This document shows, one piece after another, positions 24,328 through 35,823 of a stretch of 64,000 nucleotides of DNA. Source of the stretch: Metarhizium brunneum (taxonomy: Eukaryota > Ascomycota > Sordariomycetes > Hypocreales > Clavicipitaceae); the NCBI RefSeq assembly GCF_013426205.1, contig NC_089422.1, positions 8,583,001 to 8,647,000 on the forward strand, in the 5' to 3' direction. The position numbers and the translations under genes are program-made. Numbering within the stretch: the first letter of the stretch is position 1; each line of letters opens with the position of its first letter. The notes under the pieces were generated by a model that saw only the letters and a program-made list of their open reading frames with translations, was not told where the DNA came from and ran no database searches.

Positions 24328-25302
24328 GTTTGGCAAGCCGGAGGGTGTGTTGCGAAGAAGGAAAAGGACGGGAAAGGTGAAGGTGCTGCTGTCTTATAAA
24401 GAGGTCTATTGGAGTTGAGATGGACTCCACTTTCTGATAAGTGAGGTGAGATGCTGGCGGGACGTTGCTGGTGCTACTTGAGGTGAAGCTACCTGCTCGT
24501 TTGGTCGTTTAGCTGCATGTGCAGATCGACACGTCAGAGCGCTGGAATGAAGGGCCATTGGGAGCGCCGCTTGTTGGGCCTGCATCTTGGGGCCGGATCT
24601 ACTAGCCGGTGAATTAGTCGCGGTGATGTCGATCCAGGATATTGCTTGGATAACTCGCTAGCAAACGGCTCATGTCGCGATGGTGTTCTGTTGTCGAGTC
24701 TGGTCGGATATTAAAAATAAACCCCGGAAGGGATTATCCATCGCATTGGTGGATTCTGTCAATTTGTTTCCCCCGACTTGCTTCGATGCGGGGATCCTGG
24801 TCTCTGGGGCTCCTCAGAAACGAGCACGGGGAAATAGTGTAAGTGAGGGGATTGCAATCGATGTAAAAAAATTTAAAAAAAGAGAGAGAGAGAGAGAAAG
24901 CAAGAGGTCCTTTAATATAAAGGCGGCGTAGTCAATTTAGTTGATGAATCATATTGATAAATCGTAATTGATCTAGGGAATTCTTTAGGAGCTGAATCAA
25001 TCAAATGACGTCAATCCATAACAAACTGCTTCTGCCCCGAACCGGAGGCCGATATCCCTGTCCGGCGGGCATAAATTGGACTCAGGGTGCCGAGGAACGG
25101 AGCGACTTGCATCTATCATGACTTGTAGAGCAACGGGCCAGATGTACTTTCTCTACTCCCGCCCCAGCAACATGAAGAAAAAAATCACACGCACTCAATA
25201 TACATGCAAGTATTCGTCAGGGGTCATGACCAATACATGATACAACAGCCTTTATGCTCGTAATGCCATAGTATTCTATAAATCATCAACTGTCAATGGT
25301 AT
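24328..25302. other. Intergenic region with GA microsatellite
   Basis: Promoter of the UNC93-like gene and 3' region of the kynureninase gene. A short AG-repeat (AGAGAGAGAGAGAG) sits at about 24881-24896 next to an A-rich run. AT-rich and without recognisable coding sequence. Confidence 0.55.
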
Positions 25303-26907
25303 TTACAACCCCAGCGCCCCTCGCAAAATCTGCATGTAAGCCCACACGTCCTCAAACCGCGTATACAAGGGAACAGGCGCAACCCGAATGACATTGGGCT
25401 TGCGCTTGTCGCAGATGGCGCCATTGTCCTCCAGCGCCCGCGAGACCCTGTCCAACAGGCCCTCCCTCAACAGCACGCTGAGCTGGGTGCCGCGCTGCAG
25501 AGGATCCCGGGGCGTCAGGACGGTGAACAGGGGCGCGGCGCCGGGATCGTCTCCCCCGGCCTCGTCGAGCATCTGGTCCAGCAGCAGCTCGGCGTAGGCC
25601 GTCAGGACGAGGGCCTTGGAGCGCAGGTCCCGCATGCGCGTCTTGTTGAAGACGGACAGGGCGCCCGACAGCGCCGCCAGGTCAATGGCCGACGGGTTGG
25701 AGAGCTGGTAGCCCGCGGCGCCGGGCGTCGGCACAAACGTGCTGTCCATGTTGAAGCGGACGCTCTTGTCGCCGCCGTACCAGCCCGCCAGGCGAGGCCG
25801 GTACGAGGGCCTGCCTCCTCCCACTGCGTCGCCGCCGGCGGCCCAGTCGACACGGCCGTGCCGCTCGTGCACGTACGCGCCGGCGATGGAGCCCGGCCCG
25901 GCGTTGATGTACTTGTACGTGCACCAGCAGGCAAAGTCGACGTCCCAGTCGTGCAGCCGGAGCTCGACGTTGCCGGCGGCGTGGGCCAGGTCCCAGCCGA
26001 CGACGATGCCGCGCGCCCTGGCGTAGGCCGTGATGCTGGCCATGTCGAACAGCTGGCCCGAGTAGTACTGGATACCGGGCAGCAGGAGCAGCGCGGTTTC
26101 CTCGGCGTGCTCGTCGATGGTCCGGAGGATCTTGTCCGTGGGGATCAGGCTGTTGTCGTCGGGCTCGATCTTGACCATGCTCTTGTCGGGGTCGTGCCCG
26201 TGCCAGATGACCTGGCTCTCGATGGCGTAGTGGTCGCTCGGGAAGGGCTTCCATTCCAGAATCACCTTGTGCCGCTTGGCGGTGGGCTTGTAGAAGCTCG
26301 CCATCATGACGTGGAGATTGATGGTGAGCGTGTTCATGATGACGATTTCGTGCGGCGAGGCCCCGACGAGGTCGGACGACTTCTTGGCGCAGTCCTCGGC
26401 CATGTCCTGCCACTGCGTCAGGGGCGAGTTGTCCATGTCGGTGAAGTGGCCGTTGACGCCAATCGAAGCCCACGTCTCCAGCTGAGCATCCAGGTACTCC
26501 CGGACGGCCCGCGGCTGAGCGCCGAGAGAGTTGCCGACAAAGTAGAGGCACGGCTTGTCGGCATCTGCTGGCTGTCCCCCTGCGCCGTTGATGCCATTGC
26601 TGGCTGATTGTCCTGATTTGACCCAGTCAGCAAGGTTTCATCCCGAGCCGCGGTTTCACGGTGTTTTGTGAAGAAGGAGATGAGATGAGATGAGACGAGA
26701 TGAGATGAGTTGGGACATACCTGGGAGAGAACCATCCAAGGCTCTCTTCTTTAGGGAGCCTTTGGTGGGCAGCACAAACTCATCCCGCAGGTGCTTGAGC
26801 TGGTCTTGTGAGTCGAGCTTTTGAGCAAAGGCCAAGGTGTTTGCGTCAGCGGGGAACTTGGCGGCTGAGCCGTTCCGCAGCCGGTCGACAAAGGAGGCCA
26901 GATCCAT
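25303..26907 (-). CDS. BNA5: Kynureninase
   Basis: PLP enzyme that cleaves (3-hydroxy)kynurenine to (3-hydroxy)anthranilate plus alanine in de novo NAD synthesis. Minus-strand exons are 26907-26721 and about 26612-25303, giving some 498 aa; an alternative acceptor 9 nt downstream is equally plausible. Seen: [10 protein letters not shown] near the N-terminus, [44 protein letters not shown] with the PLP-contacting Asp, and [20 protein letters not shown] containing the Schiff-base Lys. Trp/Gly-rich [11 protein letters not shown] and the C-terminal [18 protein letters not shown] are family hallmarks. It is divergently transcribed from the indoleamine dioxygenase gene across a 958-bp shared promoter, so the two probably respond together to tryptophan or NAD status (inference). 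Confidence 0.94.
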
Positions 26908-27865
26908 GGCGATATGTGAGGCGTGACGAGGGCGATGAGGAGTGAAGGGACGGAAGATGGCGAGAATGACGGCCGCGTCGGACAGCAAGGCCACGGAGTT
27001 GGAGATTGGGGAGACGAGGCAGTGCGGAGCAGCACAATGCAAGTCACGAGGGTAATCGAAGGCACTTTATGGTTTCGACGTACACGTTTGCTTCCCCCGT
27101 CGTCTTGGGAGGCTTGCCGATGTCTCTAAAAAAAGGCTGGAGGGACCAATGAATGCCGATTTCACTGCGGATGTGCTTTGCTACAGTGATTGCGGCTGTG
27201 ACTCCTGATGCAACTGCGCATCGGAGATTCGGGGCATTGAAATAAACGGGCGACCCACACGGAAGTATTTTTTTGGATTTCAGTCCCATTCCGTGCGCGC
27301 GGGCTCGACATCCGAGCTTCCGTCATCCGAGTACCGCAACAAGCCGCAAGTCTCTATCCATTCAGCAGTCAGTCCCCACACTTTGCCCATTTGGATACTT
27401 GCAGGCGAAATGATTCGCAGGAACCGCATGGCATCGCATGGCGGCCATGGCACGGAATGGGATACGGGCATGGCCGGGGGACTGTCGTCACTGGTCAGCA
27501 GACATGCAGGTCCGGATGGAGTTGGTTTGCCCGGCATCTGCGAGTCATGGCCTGGGCGCAGCGAGAGCCTGCCTTATCATTCCATGTCACTGCGGATCAT
27601 CACAACGGCCCCGGAGCGGATGCCGCGACTCGGATGGCGGACGGAAGACGCATTACGCATTACGCAATACTCGAAACAGCAAACTCGTCCAACTATGTCG
27701 AGCATATTGATTTGTATTTCATCTCTGTACATCCCTAATCTGCATGTTGTCTTGTCTTTCACAACAACTGGAATTTGCTGCTGATGGTGGGCTTGTCTTA
27801 ACATCGCCAAGTGACACCGAGACCATCATAGCCGCACAACAACACATCATAGCCCGTGACACATA
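26908..27865. promoter_or_regulatory. Shared divergent promoter, kynureninase / IDO
   Basis: Spans the two ATGs of a head-to-head metabolic gene pair. No distinctive operator was recognised. A purine repeat of the form GAGATGAGATGAGA lies nearby at about 26680-26710 but falls inside the kynureninase intron. Confidence 0.45.
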
Positions 27866-29216
27866 ATGTCACCTCACGCCGTGCTGTCCGGCACCCCCTC
27901 GAATGGAAAGCCGACAGTCGACTTGAGCAAATTCGCCGTCACACAAAACGCCTTCCTGCCCGCCACCAGTCCGCCCACGTCTCTCTCCGATTCGTATTAT
28001 GAGCCCTGGGAACTCATTGCACAGCATCTGCCGGCATTGATCGAGAGCAACCGGATTCGAGACTCCGTCCGTCAGCTGCCCGTGCTATCCACAGATTGCC
28101 TCGTCTCCGAAGCGGAATGGAGGAGGGCGTATGTCATCTTGGCCTTCATGGCCCATGCGTATATCTGGGGAGGTGAAAAGCCCGAGCAAGTAAGTAACCA
28201 AGCCGTCCACGCCCTCCGTCGGAAGCCAAACTCTGCTAACCTTCCAATCCCAGATCCTGCCGCCGCAAATCACAGTCCCCTTCCTGCGGGTATCGAGCCA
28301 CCTCGAAGTCCCCCCGGTATTGACCTACGCGGGGGCCAACCTCTGGAACTTCTCCTGCTCCGGGAGCGACTTCACAAACCTGCACAACCTCAGCCTCCCC
28401 ATCTCATTCACCGGCACCGAGTCGGAATCGTGGTTCCTGCTCATCAGCGTCGCCATGGAAGCCAAGGCAGCCGGCATCCTGCAAACCATGATGGCCGCCC
28501 TCGAGGCCGTCAAGACGCGCGACTACCCCGTCATCGCCTCGGCCCTCGGCCAACTACGCAACTGCATCGACGGCGTCGGCGCGCTCCTGGAGCGCATGTA
28601 CGAGAAGTGCGACCCCATGGTCTTTTACCACCGGATCCGGCCCTTCCTCGCGGGGAGCATGAACATGGAGGCCGCGGGACTGCCCAGGGGCGTCTTCTAC
28701 GACGAGGGCCACGGCAAGGGCCGCTGGAGGCAGTACCGCGGCGGCAGCAACGGGCAGAGCTCGCTGATCCAGTTCTTCGACGTGGTGCTGGGCGTCGAGC
28801 ACCGCACCCACGGCAAGCCGGGGCAGGAGAGCTTCCACGCCGAGGTCAGGGGGTACATGCCCGGCCCGCACCGGCGCTTCCTCGTGCACGTCGCCCGGAT
28901 GGGGAGCATACGGGAGCTGGCGCTCGCCGAGCCGGCGACGCCCGAGCAGCGCGGGCTGCGGGAGGCCTACACCGCTGCGACCGAGGCCCTGAGCGAGTTC
29001 CGGAACAAGCACATCCGGATTGTGACGCGGTACATTGTCCTGCCGTCTAGGCAGCCCTGGACGGGGGGGCCGCGGACAAACCTGGCGAGCTCGTCGTCGT
29101 CGCGGGGGGGTGAGCAGGGTCTCATGGGTACGGGTGGCACGCAGTTGATTCCCTTTTTGAGGACGTCGAGAGATGAGACGGCCGAGGCGGGGAAACTGGC
29201 ACGGGAAAAGGAGTAG
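27866..29216 (+). CDS. BNA2: Indoleamine 2,3-dioxygenase
   Basis: Heme dioxygenase that opens the indole ring of tryptophan to N-formylkynurenine, the first step of the kynurenine route. Exons are 27866-28189 and 28254-29216, 428 aa. Family motifs: YYEPWELIAQHLP near the N-terminus, RRAYVILAFMAHAYIWGG, LTYAGANLWNFSC, FYHRIRPFLAGS with the conserved His-Arg, GGSNGQSSLIQFFD, and HRRFLVHVARMGSIRELA, which lies next to the proximal-His region, followed by FRNKHIRIVTRYIV. A Ser/Gly-rich linker precedes the tail. The intron has a perfect CAA|GTAAGT donor. Divergent partner of kynureninase. Confidence 0.94.
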
Positions 29217-30494
29217 AGTGATGGACTGTGTCGCATTAGCTGGGGGTGGATAGAATTTGCGTCATGTATATATTCGATGACAGCGTGGATGATGTATTTA
29301 GCGAGACGAGGGAGCAGACGTCGCGGGGGGCCATGGCGTCATGATTTAATACTGCATAATTGGACACATAGTTGCCCCGAATTGGACTTGGGGGCGATTT
29401 TATACTCTTGGTGTTCTGTTTGACAATGTGGTGCCCGGAGGCGACAACCGTCAGGGCTGTACGGTGCATTACGGGTTGATGTAGCCTGCTGCGCCGCGGC
29501 CCGATCTCGTAGTATGCCTTTACGTGTAGTTGCGCGTGCTGGAAATATCCTATGCTTAGCAGAGATATATGCCGGGATACGAATCATAGTGAGTTTGCGT
29601 TTATGGCCGCGTCCTGCGCTTGTTGATTCTATGACGAATCATGAAGAAACCCTATCGCGTACTGCCGTATTCTGTGGTAGACGTTGGGAAGGAGGAGAAG
29701 AGAAAAGTTACAAACTCGCCAAAGAATGAGAAGAATCCGACTATTTTACGAAAGGATTTTAGTCTTTGATCAAAGCTGATATTACGTTGTGAAGGTTTCT
29801 CTCTTGGAAAAGTCAGACTCTTCTTGAATAAAAGCGCGAGCAGTTTCAGAGTGGCGTGCATTTGTTGAGTCAAACAGGCTAAAATTGAATATCCGCGGGG
29901 CTTTTATTGAAGGATTCAGAGGTCCGGAAGTCCCAAAGGTCATGATATTTGCCTTTTCTAGGGTTCCAGGTTAGGGCTAGGAAGAGGGTCATCACAGGGG
30001 TCCTCAAGGGCTCGGCCAGGGTATAAAAAAGCCTGGTCCAATCCTCCGGATTTTCAGGTCTTCAGTCTTGGACCTTCAATAATTATCAGAACCATCAATT
30101 TGACCCTTCTATGTGTAACTTTGCACTGCCCCGAATTGCTGTTGATAACTCGACAGCATTTAAAGAGCTGAAAGTGCAGGGAATAAGCACACTTATCTGG
30201 ATTTCATTCTTAAATATAAATTTAAGCCCCTAAATATGCCGGGCAGACATCTCTATTTGATAATGAGCTCTATGTAGTAGATATTGGCATCTCTGCAAAC
30301 TGTATTCCTGTATCTCGTTAATAGTACCACAGGACCGCATGATATATTAGCAAGACCCCATATATGTAGTAATTGATTGTAGACCACCGAGCACTGTACC
30401 AGACCTATTATAATGATTCCATGGCCCGTGTTACAGCTGGCAAAGTCTGGTGATTACCGCGCTGGGCAGAAGCATCACCAATAACCATGCCATT
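29217..30494. other. Gene-free AT-rich stretch
   Basis: About 1.3 kb after the IDO gene. No recognisable exon, RNA gene or repeat unit. It marks the shift from the dense conserved part to the sparse accessory part. Confidence 0.5.
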
Positions 30495-30692
30495 TGTTAC
30501 ACGGAAATGGCCCCGTTACACAAGGGCTACGGTCACGGGGTTAGGGCAGAAGACCCTCACCAACTTCTTGTATTTATAGAGGCCTTTGGCCCCTCAAGGC
30601 CTTAAGGAAACGAAGGACCTTTGATACCAAAGACTGTTATTAGATGAATTTGAGCCATGTTGCTCCAAGCCCTCTATTGAGCCCCTGCCACA
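30495..30692 (+). repeat. Solo-LTR-like element, copy A
   Basis: 198 bp, beginning TGTTACACGGAAAT and ending CTGCCACA. The internal core includes CTTGTATTTATAGA and GGACCTTTGATACCAAAGAC, shared with the other copies. Flanks CCATT (30490-30494) and CCGTT (30693-30697) are a 4/5 match to a target duplication. Exactly the same length as copy F. No coding sequence inside. Confidence 0.8.
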
Positions 30693-31416
30693 CCGTTGTC
30701 CTGTCTGCCTTTGTGTTGATGAGGCGCAGTGAGGCGGCAGCGACAGTGGCAGCAGCAATAGGAACTTTAAAGAGGACCATTGCGAATTCTTTGCGTAGAA
30801 ACCACGTGAGAGTAGACCACTGCGTATATTATCATATAGTATTAGAGGAACAATAAGACGCGAGAGAGTGTGTGCGACGGGAGCAGGGATGCCGGGCTGG
30901 GAATGATTGGCTTTGGTTTCATCATCATCATCAGGAAAACAAACAGCTTCAGCGACTGGGAAACTCTCCCCTCAGCATCCATCTCTGTTTCCGGTATACA
31001 TGACCAGGACACAACCGGCATTGGTGTCAGGTTCGGCTGTGCCACAATGGCACACGGAGCATGGGCAGTCACAATCTCGTCATATACAGCCGACACAGAC
31101 ACGGTTCGAGGCGACGCTAGAGTTTTGTACAAAAGATTGCATAATTACTTAAATATTGAATTAAATAATTAATATAATAGTGGAGCTGGTGGTAAATATA
31201 GCTCAACCCATACCTCCCGGCCTTTGGCTGATGCTACCCCTGGCAGTCAACAGCTCTCATGTGCAAGGGGTGGCGTGATATCTTGATGTAGTCGAGGCCA
31301 TATTTCCCACCAGACCCGGTATCCAAGTACGTCCTTCTACCCTGGCCCTACAGATAATGTCTGGTCAACTGGTAGTGTAGGTCCCGGACTCTTGGCTACT
31401 TGACCGGCTGCTCCTA
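30693..31416. other. Intergenic region
   Basis: No recognisable gene. Overlapping frames on both strands around 30842-31172 lack domain or composition support. Confidence 0.45.
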
Positions 31417-32121
31417 CTACCACTGTCTTTCCTTTGCGCACCTTGGCCCGCCTCCAATGAGACACAGGGCTGGCCTATAGTCGTCAACTCTGCCTCCGCA
31501 CTGGTGTGCGCAGTACAGTCCCCCGGCGCAGTCACCATGCTTAGAACAGCCCTCGCCCTCCTTCTTGGGCCGGGGTTTGCAGGTGGGATTCCCTGCAATA
31601 AGGCACTCGACCGAGCCGGGACCGTATTCCTCCATGGCACCGCCGCACTGGTGTTGGCAGAAGAACCCACCCTCACAGTCATCCGACTTGACGCACTGCT
31701 CGCCCTGCTTCTTCTTGGCGGGGGGCTCGTCCTCGAGCTTGAAGGTCTGGGACACCAGCCAGGGCTTCCTCTTGCCGTCCTCGCAGACAAAGGCGGCCTT
31801 GTACTCGCCGGCGTCCAGCTCGGCGAGGTTGATGGTGACGGTGCGGATGTCCCGGCCCTGGGTGCGCTCGGCGTATGCCCATGCCACAAAGTCCGCCGTG
31901 TAGGGGTTGCAGGCGTCCGCGGGCCAGACGCCAACCCACGGCGTATAACCGCCGCACGGGGGGTTGGGGGCAAGGTAGTCGATGGCGATCTCGGTGGCCG
32001 TCACCCGCTGGGCCCCAATCTCGTTTTTGCTTCCGTCCATCTGGCGGCGGCGGAGGGAAGGCTTGCCCAGGGCCGGCTGCAGGGCGCCCAGCAGGAGCAC
32101 GGTAGCGCTTGGTAGGAGCAT
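31417..32121 (-). CDS. Secreted protein with two six-Cys repeats
   Basis: Single exon, 234 aa, ATG at 32121. The N-terminus MLLPSATVLLLGALQPALG is a clear signal peptide, followed by KPSLRRRQ, a dibasic Kex2-type processing site. Residues about 50-130 form a domain with PCGGYTPWVGVWPADAC and a later Cys, of no family I recognise. The C-terminal half contains two tandem modules with identical spacing C-x5-C-x5-C-x3-C-x(11-13)-C-x7-C, each beginning after a KKxGE(Q/G)C sequence and containing a (Q/A)HQCGG core. The spacing suggests three disulfides per module. No enzymatic motif. Likely extracellular; an effector or wall-associated role is possible but not shown. Weakly recalls colipase/dickkopf-type Cys folds. 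Confidence 0.75.
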   Translation of the reverse strand: MLLPSATVLLLGALQPALGKPSLRRRQMDGSKNEIGAQRVTATEIAIDYLAPNPPCGGYTPWVGVWPADACNPYTADFVAWAYAERTQGRDIRTVTINLAELDAGEYKAAFVCEDGKRKPWLVSQTFKLEDEPPAKKKQGEQCVKSDDCEGGFFCQHQCGGAMEEYGPGSVECLIAGNPTCKPRPKKEGEGCSKHGDCAGGLYCAHQCGGRVDDYRPALCLIGGGPRCAKERQW

Positions 32122-34020
32122 GTTGGAAAGAGGAGGAGGGTAGTGGGTAGTTGTGACGAGAAGCGATTAGATGTTGAGATGGATCGATGGATGCTGGCTG
32201 GCGGTTGAGACGACGAGGAGCCCGCGGCCATCTTTTATATTTCGACAAGTGAAGCTCTTTCGCTTGCCGGAGGAGACGAGTACTTGGTCATCAATTTCCG
32301 GACGCACAGCGGCCCTCTCGGCGTGGCATGACTCGGCATCGTCTTAATCACGATGCTATGCAAATTAACTCATGCAAAGTGAGAGGCTGGGGGCCCCAGA
32401 GCGGGTGCCGTGCTGTTCACTTGAACTCGCGCAGATGATCTCATTGTGAGTATAATACGTTTGTGGCACATTATTGATTCTATTAAAACCACAGGCATAA
32501 GGGTGTAAGTAGGGCAAGCGATCAACTCACACACGATGCTGCATATTCCTTGTCACACAATCAACAGTCTTAAAACATCGATGTCATCCGTCAATATTCC
32601 ACGAATTACCAATTCTGAACTTTGAATACTGTCTGGTCGCACACTTTTGGCCTAGCTGCGTAATTTTGTGACAAATACGCAGCACTTGAGCCGAGAGGGA
32701 AGCCTTGGCATGAAACAGTGACAGACTTAGACTTGATCCATCATCTGGTCCTGTTGGTTCAATGTTGCATTTCATTCCATAAACATTCTGCCAAAGTGCC
32801 CCAGTCACCACGTCTTGGGATGCCAAGAGCCTATAACATGACAATGATATAGTATTGTGGCTCATCGATAATACCCGTTCGTTAAGAACTGCGGCGTCGT
32901 CGGCGGGGGCCCCGATAAATTAGGCCCAGCCCGATAAATTAAGTCCCGGTGCGGTATATTGGGCATGAGCACTATATATGTGACCAATCTGATTTGGTGA
33001 AATGCCAGGCCCAATAATTCATTGTACCTTGGCTGTAAAAAACGCCGGCTGTCAACTGGTCTGGTGGGACATTCGGCTTTAATTGAACGGACTTTTTCAC
33101 CAGGCCCGAGCAGCCTCGGGGTTCGAGCCGCCTCATTTATTCAAAAACGCGATTTCCCATGTTTTATTTAAAGTCACACCTTATAGTTGGCCGGCTAGTA
33201 TTCCGGGCCACTTGAAATTGGTCACATGTTGAGGAAAAAATTCCCCTACGGCTGCCTCGTTGTGCACAGCCCACATCGCGATGCCCTTTATCAAGTTATG
33301 AAGAACGCGAAAAAACAAGAAAATAAGTAAAAATAGCCACTTCCATTGCATTACAAGGAAATCACATATAAGGGTGTGGCAGACTAGATGTGTCTATCAT
33401 CTTGTGGAGCGATGTGGGTGACAGCGCCCATGCATGCCAATACTGACTCGGTAAATTATATTAAATTATTATTGATTTTCGGCTCCTCTTTCAGCAACCC
33501 CAGGAGTCTTGGCACAGGTCGGCAGATAGTGGCGATCATTCCGATGGTACCGATGGTAACATGACACCGGCCGCCTCCTACTGAGAGAGTCGGAGCCAGG
33601 TCAAGAGAGTCAAGTGGGCGGCGCTGACAACGATGGCGATGATGGCGATGATGAGGAGAATTGGCAAGTCAATGCTATACTCCGATTCTGCTTTTTGATG
33701 GCAATGGAGGACGTTGACGATGGACAAGGAGGCGCAACGTTGCTTGTCAACATGTGGGCTTTCTGGCGAGAATGGAACAAGTTCGGGCGGTCGGCCACTC
33801 ATACGACGCGCCAGGCGTCTTATTGAACCGTTGAAGAAACCCTGCCTTGTTTGGCCCATGGGTACCAGACATAAGGCTAAGTCTAAGCCGTCGATGTAAA
33901 CGGACTACCCGCCAGCGACTAAGTGGGTAAACTATGTACATGTACTTCCTAGTCCACTTAGTTGCCAACGGACAGCGTCTCTCTCCAAGTGAAGCCAAGA
34001 CGGAAAGGATCGACATCTCG
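32122..34020. other. Gene-free accessory DNA with short repeats
   Basis: Contains a 12-bp direct repeat CCCGATAAATTA near 32910 and 32931, and an inverted pair CTAAGTGG...CCACTTAG around 33918-33962 that could form a hairpin. AT-rich. A 93-codon minus frame (33578-33859) with one hydrophobic stretch is the only coding candidate and is weak. Confidence 0.4.
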
Positions 34021-34207
34021 TGCCGCACGGGGTTACACGAGGACTACAATCACGGGACATCGGGCAGAAGACCATCACTGGCTTGTTGTATTAAAAGAGC
34101 TCTTTGGCCAAGTAGGCCTCAAGGAAAACCAAAGACCTTTTATACCAAAGACTGTGAATAGATGAATTGAGTCATGGTACTACTTCAAGCCCCTGCCCCT
34201 TGTCACA
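34021..34207 (+). repeat. Solo-LTR-like element, copy B
   Basis: 187 bp, degenerate copy beginning TGCCGCACGG and ending CCTTGTCACA. It keeps the ATACCAAAGACTGTGAATAG core. Flanks TCTCG (34016-34020) and TCTTG (34208-34212) match 4/5. Confidence 0.75.
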
Positions 34208-34890
34208 TCTTGTGGGACGGCAAGCACCACTTGATCTAGGTTCCTTACTTAAGTAGGTGCATTTTCCCGACGAGGCCCCTGGGTAGCCCCTGAGTCAATG
34301 TGTTGTTCAGAACAGCGGTTATCTGGCCATCTTGAGATGATCAGTGCACGTGGGTAGACGATATGTACATGTATTCTGCTACGTACTGCACTCGCGGGCT
34401 GAACGCGCAGCTGATTTGATACATGTTTGCAGTAAAGACGCCAACGATCCCCCCCCCATGGTGAGTATGCGAAAATGCAGGGGGCCGGCCTGAAGGCAAC
34501 GCTCGTCTGGTACTATTGATGAGCCCTACAGGGCCAAGATCCAAGCAAATGTCCCCACTGCACATCCCTTACGTCCAAGAAATGGATACATCTGGTATCA
34601 TTCATATCTTTGATGCCTGGCTGTACCGCATCTGTGCTTGGTGGCATCGTTGCCAAACACCTGTGCCGCTGAGCCTTCAAGCCCGAGTCCATCGGGTTAT
34701 TCACATGATGCGCAAGACGTCGCGTCGCGTCGCCTCACCTGTCGTACTATTCACCCGTTTAGTCGAAACTCGTAACTTTTCCCGTTTCCGCCCTGGACAT
34801 TGCCCGCCTTGATGCCAGTATAGATGGACCAAAGACGGAGAAAATGGACAGCCTCGATCCCCCCACACGTCAACGTATCGACATCTTTCC
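34208..34890. other. Intergenic region
   Basis: No gene recognised; a C9 run lies near 34449. Probably the 3' region of the downstream minus-strand hydrolase gene. Confidence 0.45.
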
Positions 34891-35823
34891 TCAGTGAGCA
34901 AGCGCTTTTGCGTAAAACGCAATCAACTTTGGCGCCGACTCTGCCAAATCGTCATACAAGTCAAAGTGGTTTTTCCCCCGAATAACAAACAGCTCTTTCG
35001 GCTCCTTTGCCGCCTCGACAGCCCCCCTGCTAAAATGCAGCGTCTCCGCCTCGGCGCCCGCAATCATGAGCAGCGGCCGCGGCGCAATCAGATGCGGCAG
35101 CTGGAAAGAGTCGTATCCAATCATCAAATCGTAGCTAGACGGCGGGACGCGCTGGTCCGACCGGACATGGTGGCCACGCCGGGAGCCGTAATACGCAGCG
35201 GCGGCCTTGAAGAAGGACGGCGCCTCCTCCGGCACCGCAGATGCCTCGGTCTCAAACATACGCGGAGCCTGCGCCTTGGGGTCGTTGGCGTGGGCGGTGC
35301 GCCAGTCGCCCGCCGCCTTGAGAGCGCCGGCAATGGCCTCGGGGGACTCCTTGTCGTTGGCTTCGTAGAGGCCGCCGTTGCGCGTCATGCGGCCGACGCA
35401 GGCGGCGCTGACGGTGGCGAGGGCCTTGATGCGGGCGTCGGACTGTGCGGCGTGCGACGAGTATCCCCCCGATGCGCAGATGCCCAGGACGCCGATCCGC
35501 TCGGGGTCGACTTTGCCGTGGAGGCGCGTCAGGTACGTGACGGCGGCCTTGTTGTCCTCGACGCGCTGGCGAGGATCTTCGAGGCCGCGGGGCTCGCCGG
35601 TGCTCTCGCCCTGGTAGCCGGCGTCGAAGGTCAGGGCGTAGAATCCGGCCGAGGAGAGAGCCCGGGCGTAGTCGGCGGCTGTTTGTTCCTTGACGCCCGT
35701 CATGGGGTGGCTCACGACGACGGCGGCGCCTTTTCGGTCGGGAGACCCGGCGGCCGGGGCGTACAGCTCGCCGCTGATGCTGAGCGTGAACGAGGGGAAG
35801 GTGACCTTGGTAGGCGAGGACAT
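34891..35823 (-). CDS. Alpha/beta hydrolase, dienelactone-hydrolase-like
   Basis: Single exon, 310 aa, ATG at 35823. N-terminal beta strand (FTLSISGELYAP) then VVVSHPMTGVKEQTAADYAR and the oxyanion region. The nucleophile elbow reads LGICASGGYSS, that is G-x-C-x-G-G with Cys in place of the usual Ser, as in dienelactone hydrolases. The likely acid follows the LMIAGAEAET strand, and the catalytic His is in GKNHFDLYDD. The substrate is unknown. Related bacterial YcjY/DLH-type proteins share this cysteine elbow. High GC and a near full-length antisense open frame reflect codon bias. No signal peptide, so probably cytosolic. Confidence 0.85.
   Translation of the reverse strand: MSSPTKVTFPSFTLSISGELYAPAAGSPDRKGAAVVVSHPMTGVKEQTAADYARALSSAGFYALTFDAGYQGESTGEPRGLEDPRQRVEDNKAAVTYLTRLHGKVDPERIGVLGICASGGYSSHAAQSDARIKALATVSAACVGRMTRNGGLYEANDKESPEAIAGALKAAGDWRTAHANDPKAQAPRMFETEASAVPEEAPSFFKAAAAYYGSRRGHHVRSDQRVPPSSYDLMIGYDSFQLPHLIAPRPLLMIAGAEAETLHFSRGAVEAAKEPKELFVIRGKNHFDLYDDLAESAPKLIAFYAKALAH

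Noticed and set aside
33060..33140. Possible tRNA gene from a GGTTCGAGCC B-box-like sequence
   Set aside because: The T-arm does not pair and no acceptor stem or convincing A box could be found.
33578..33859. 93-codon minus-strand frame with one hydrophobic stretch
   Set aside because: The hydrophobic part is encoded by a simple GATGGCGATGATG-type repeat; no homology recognised and no supporting splice or promoter signals.
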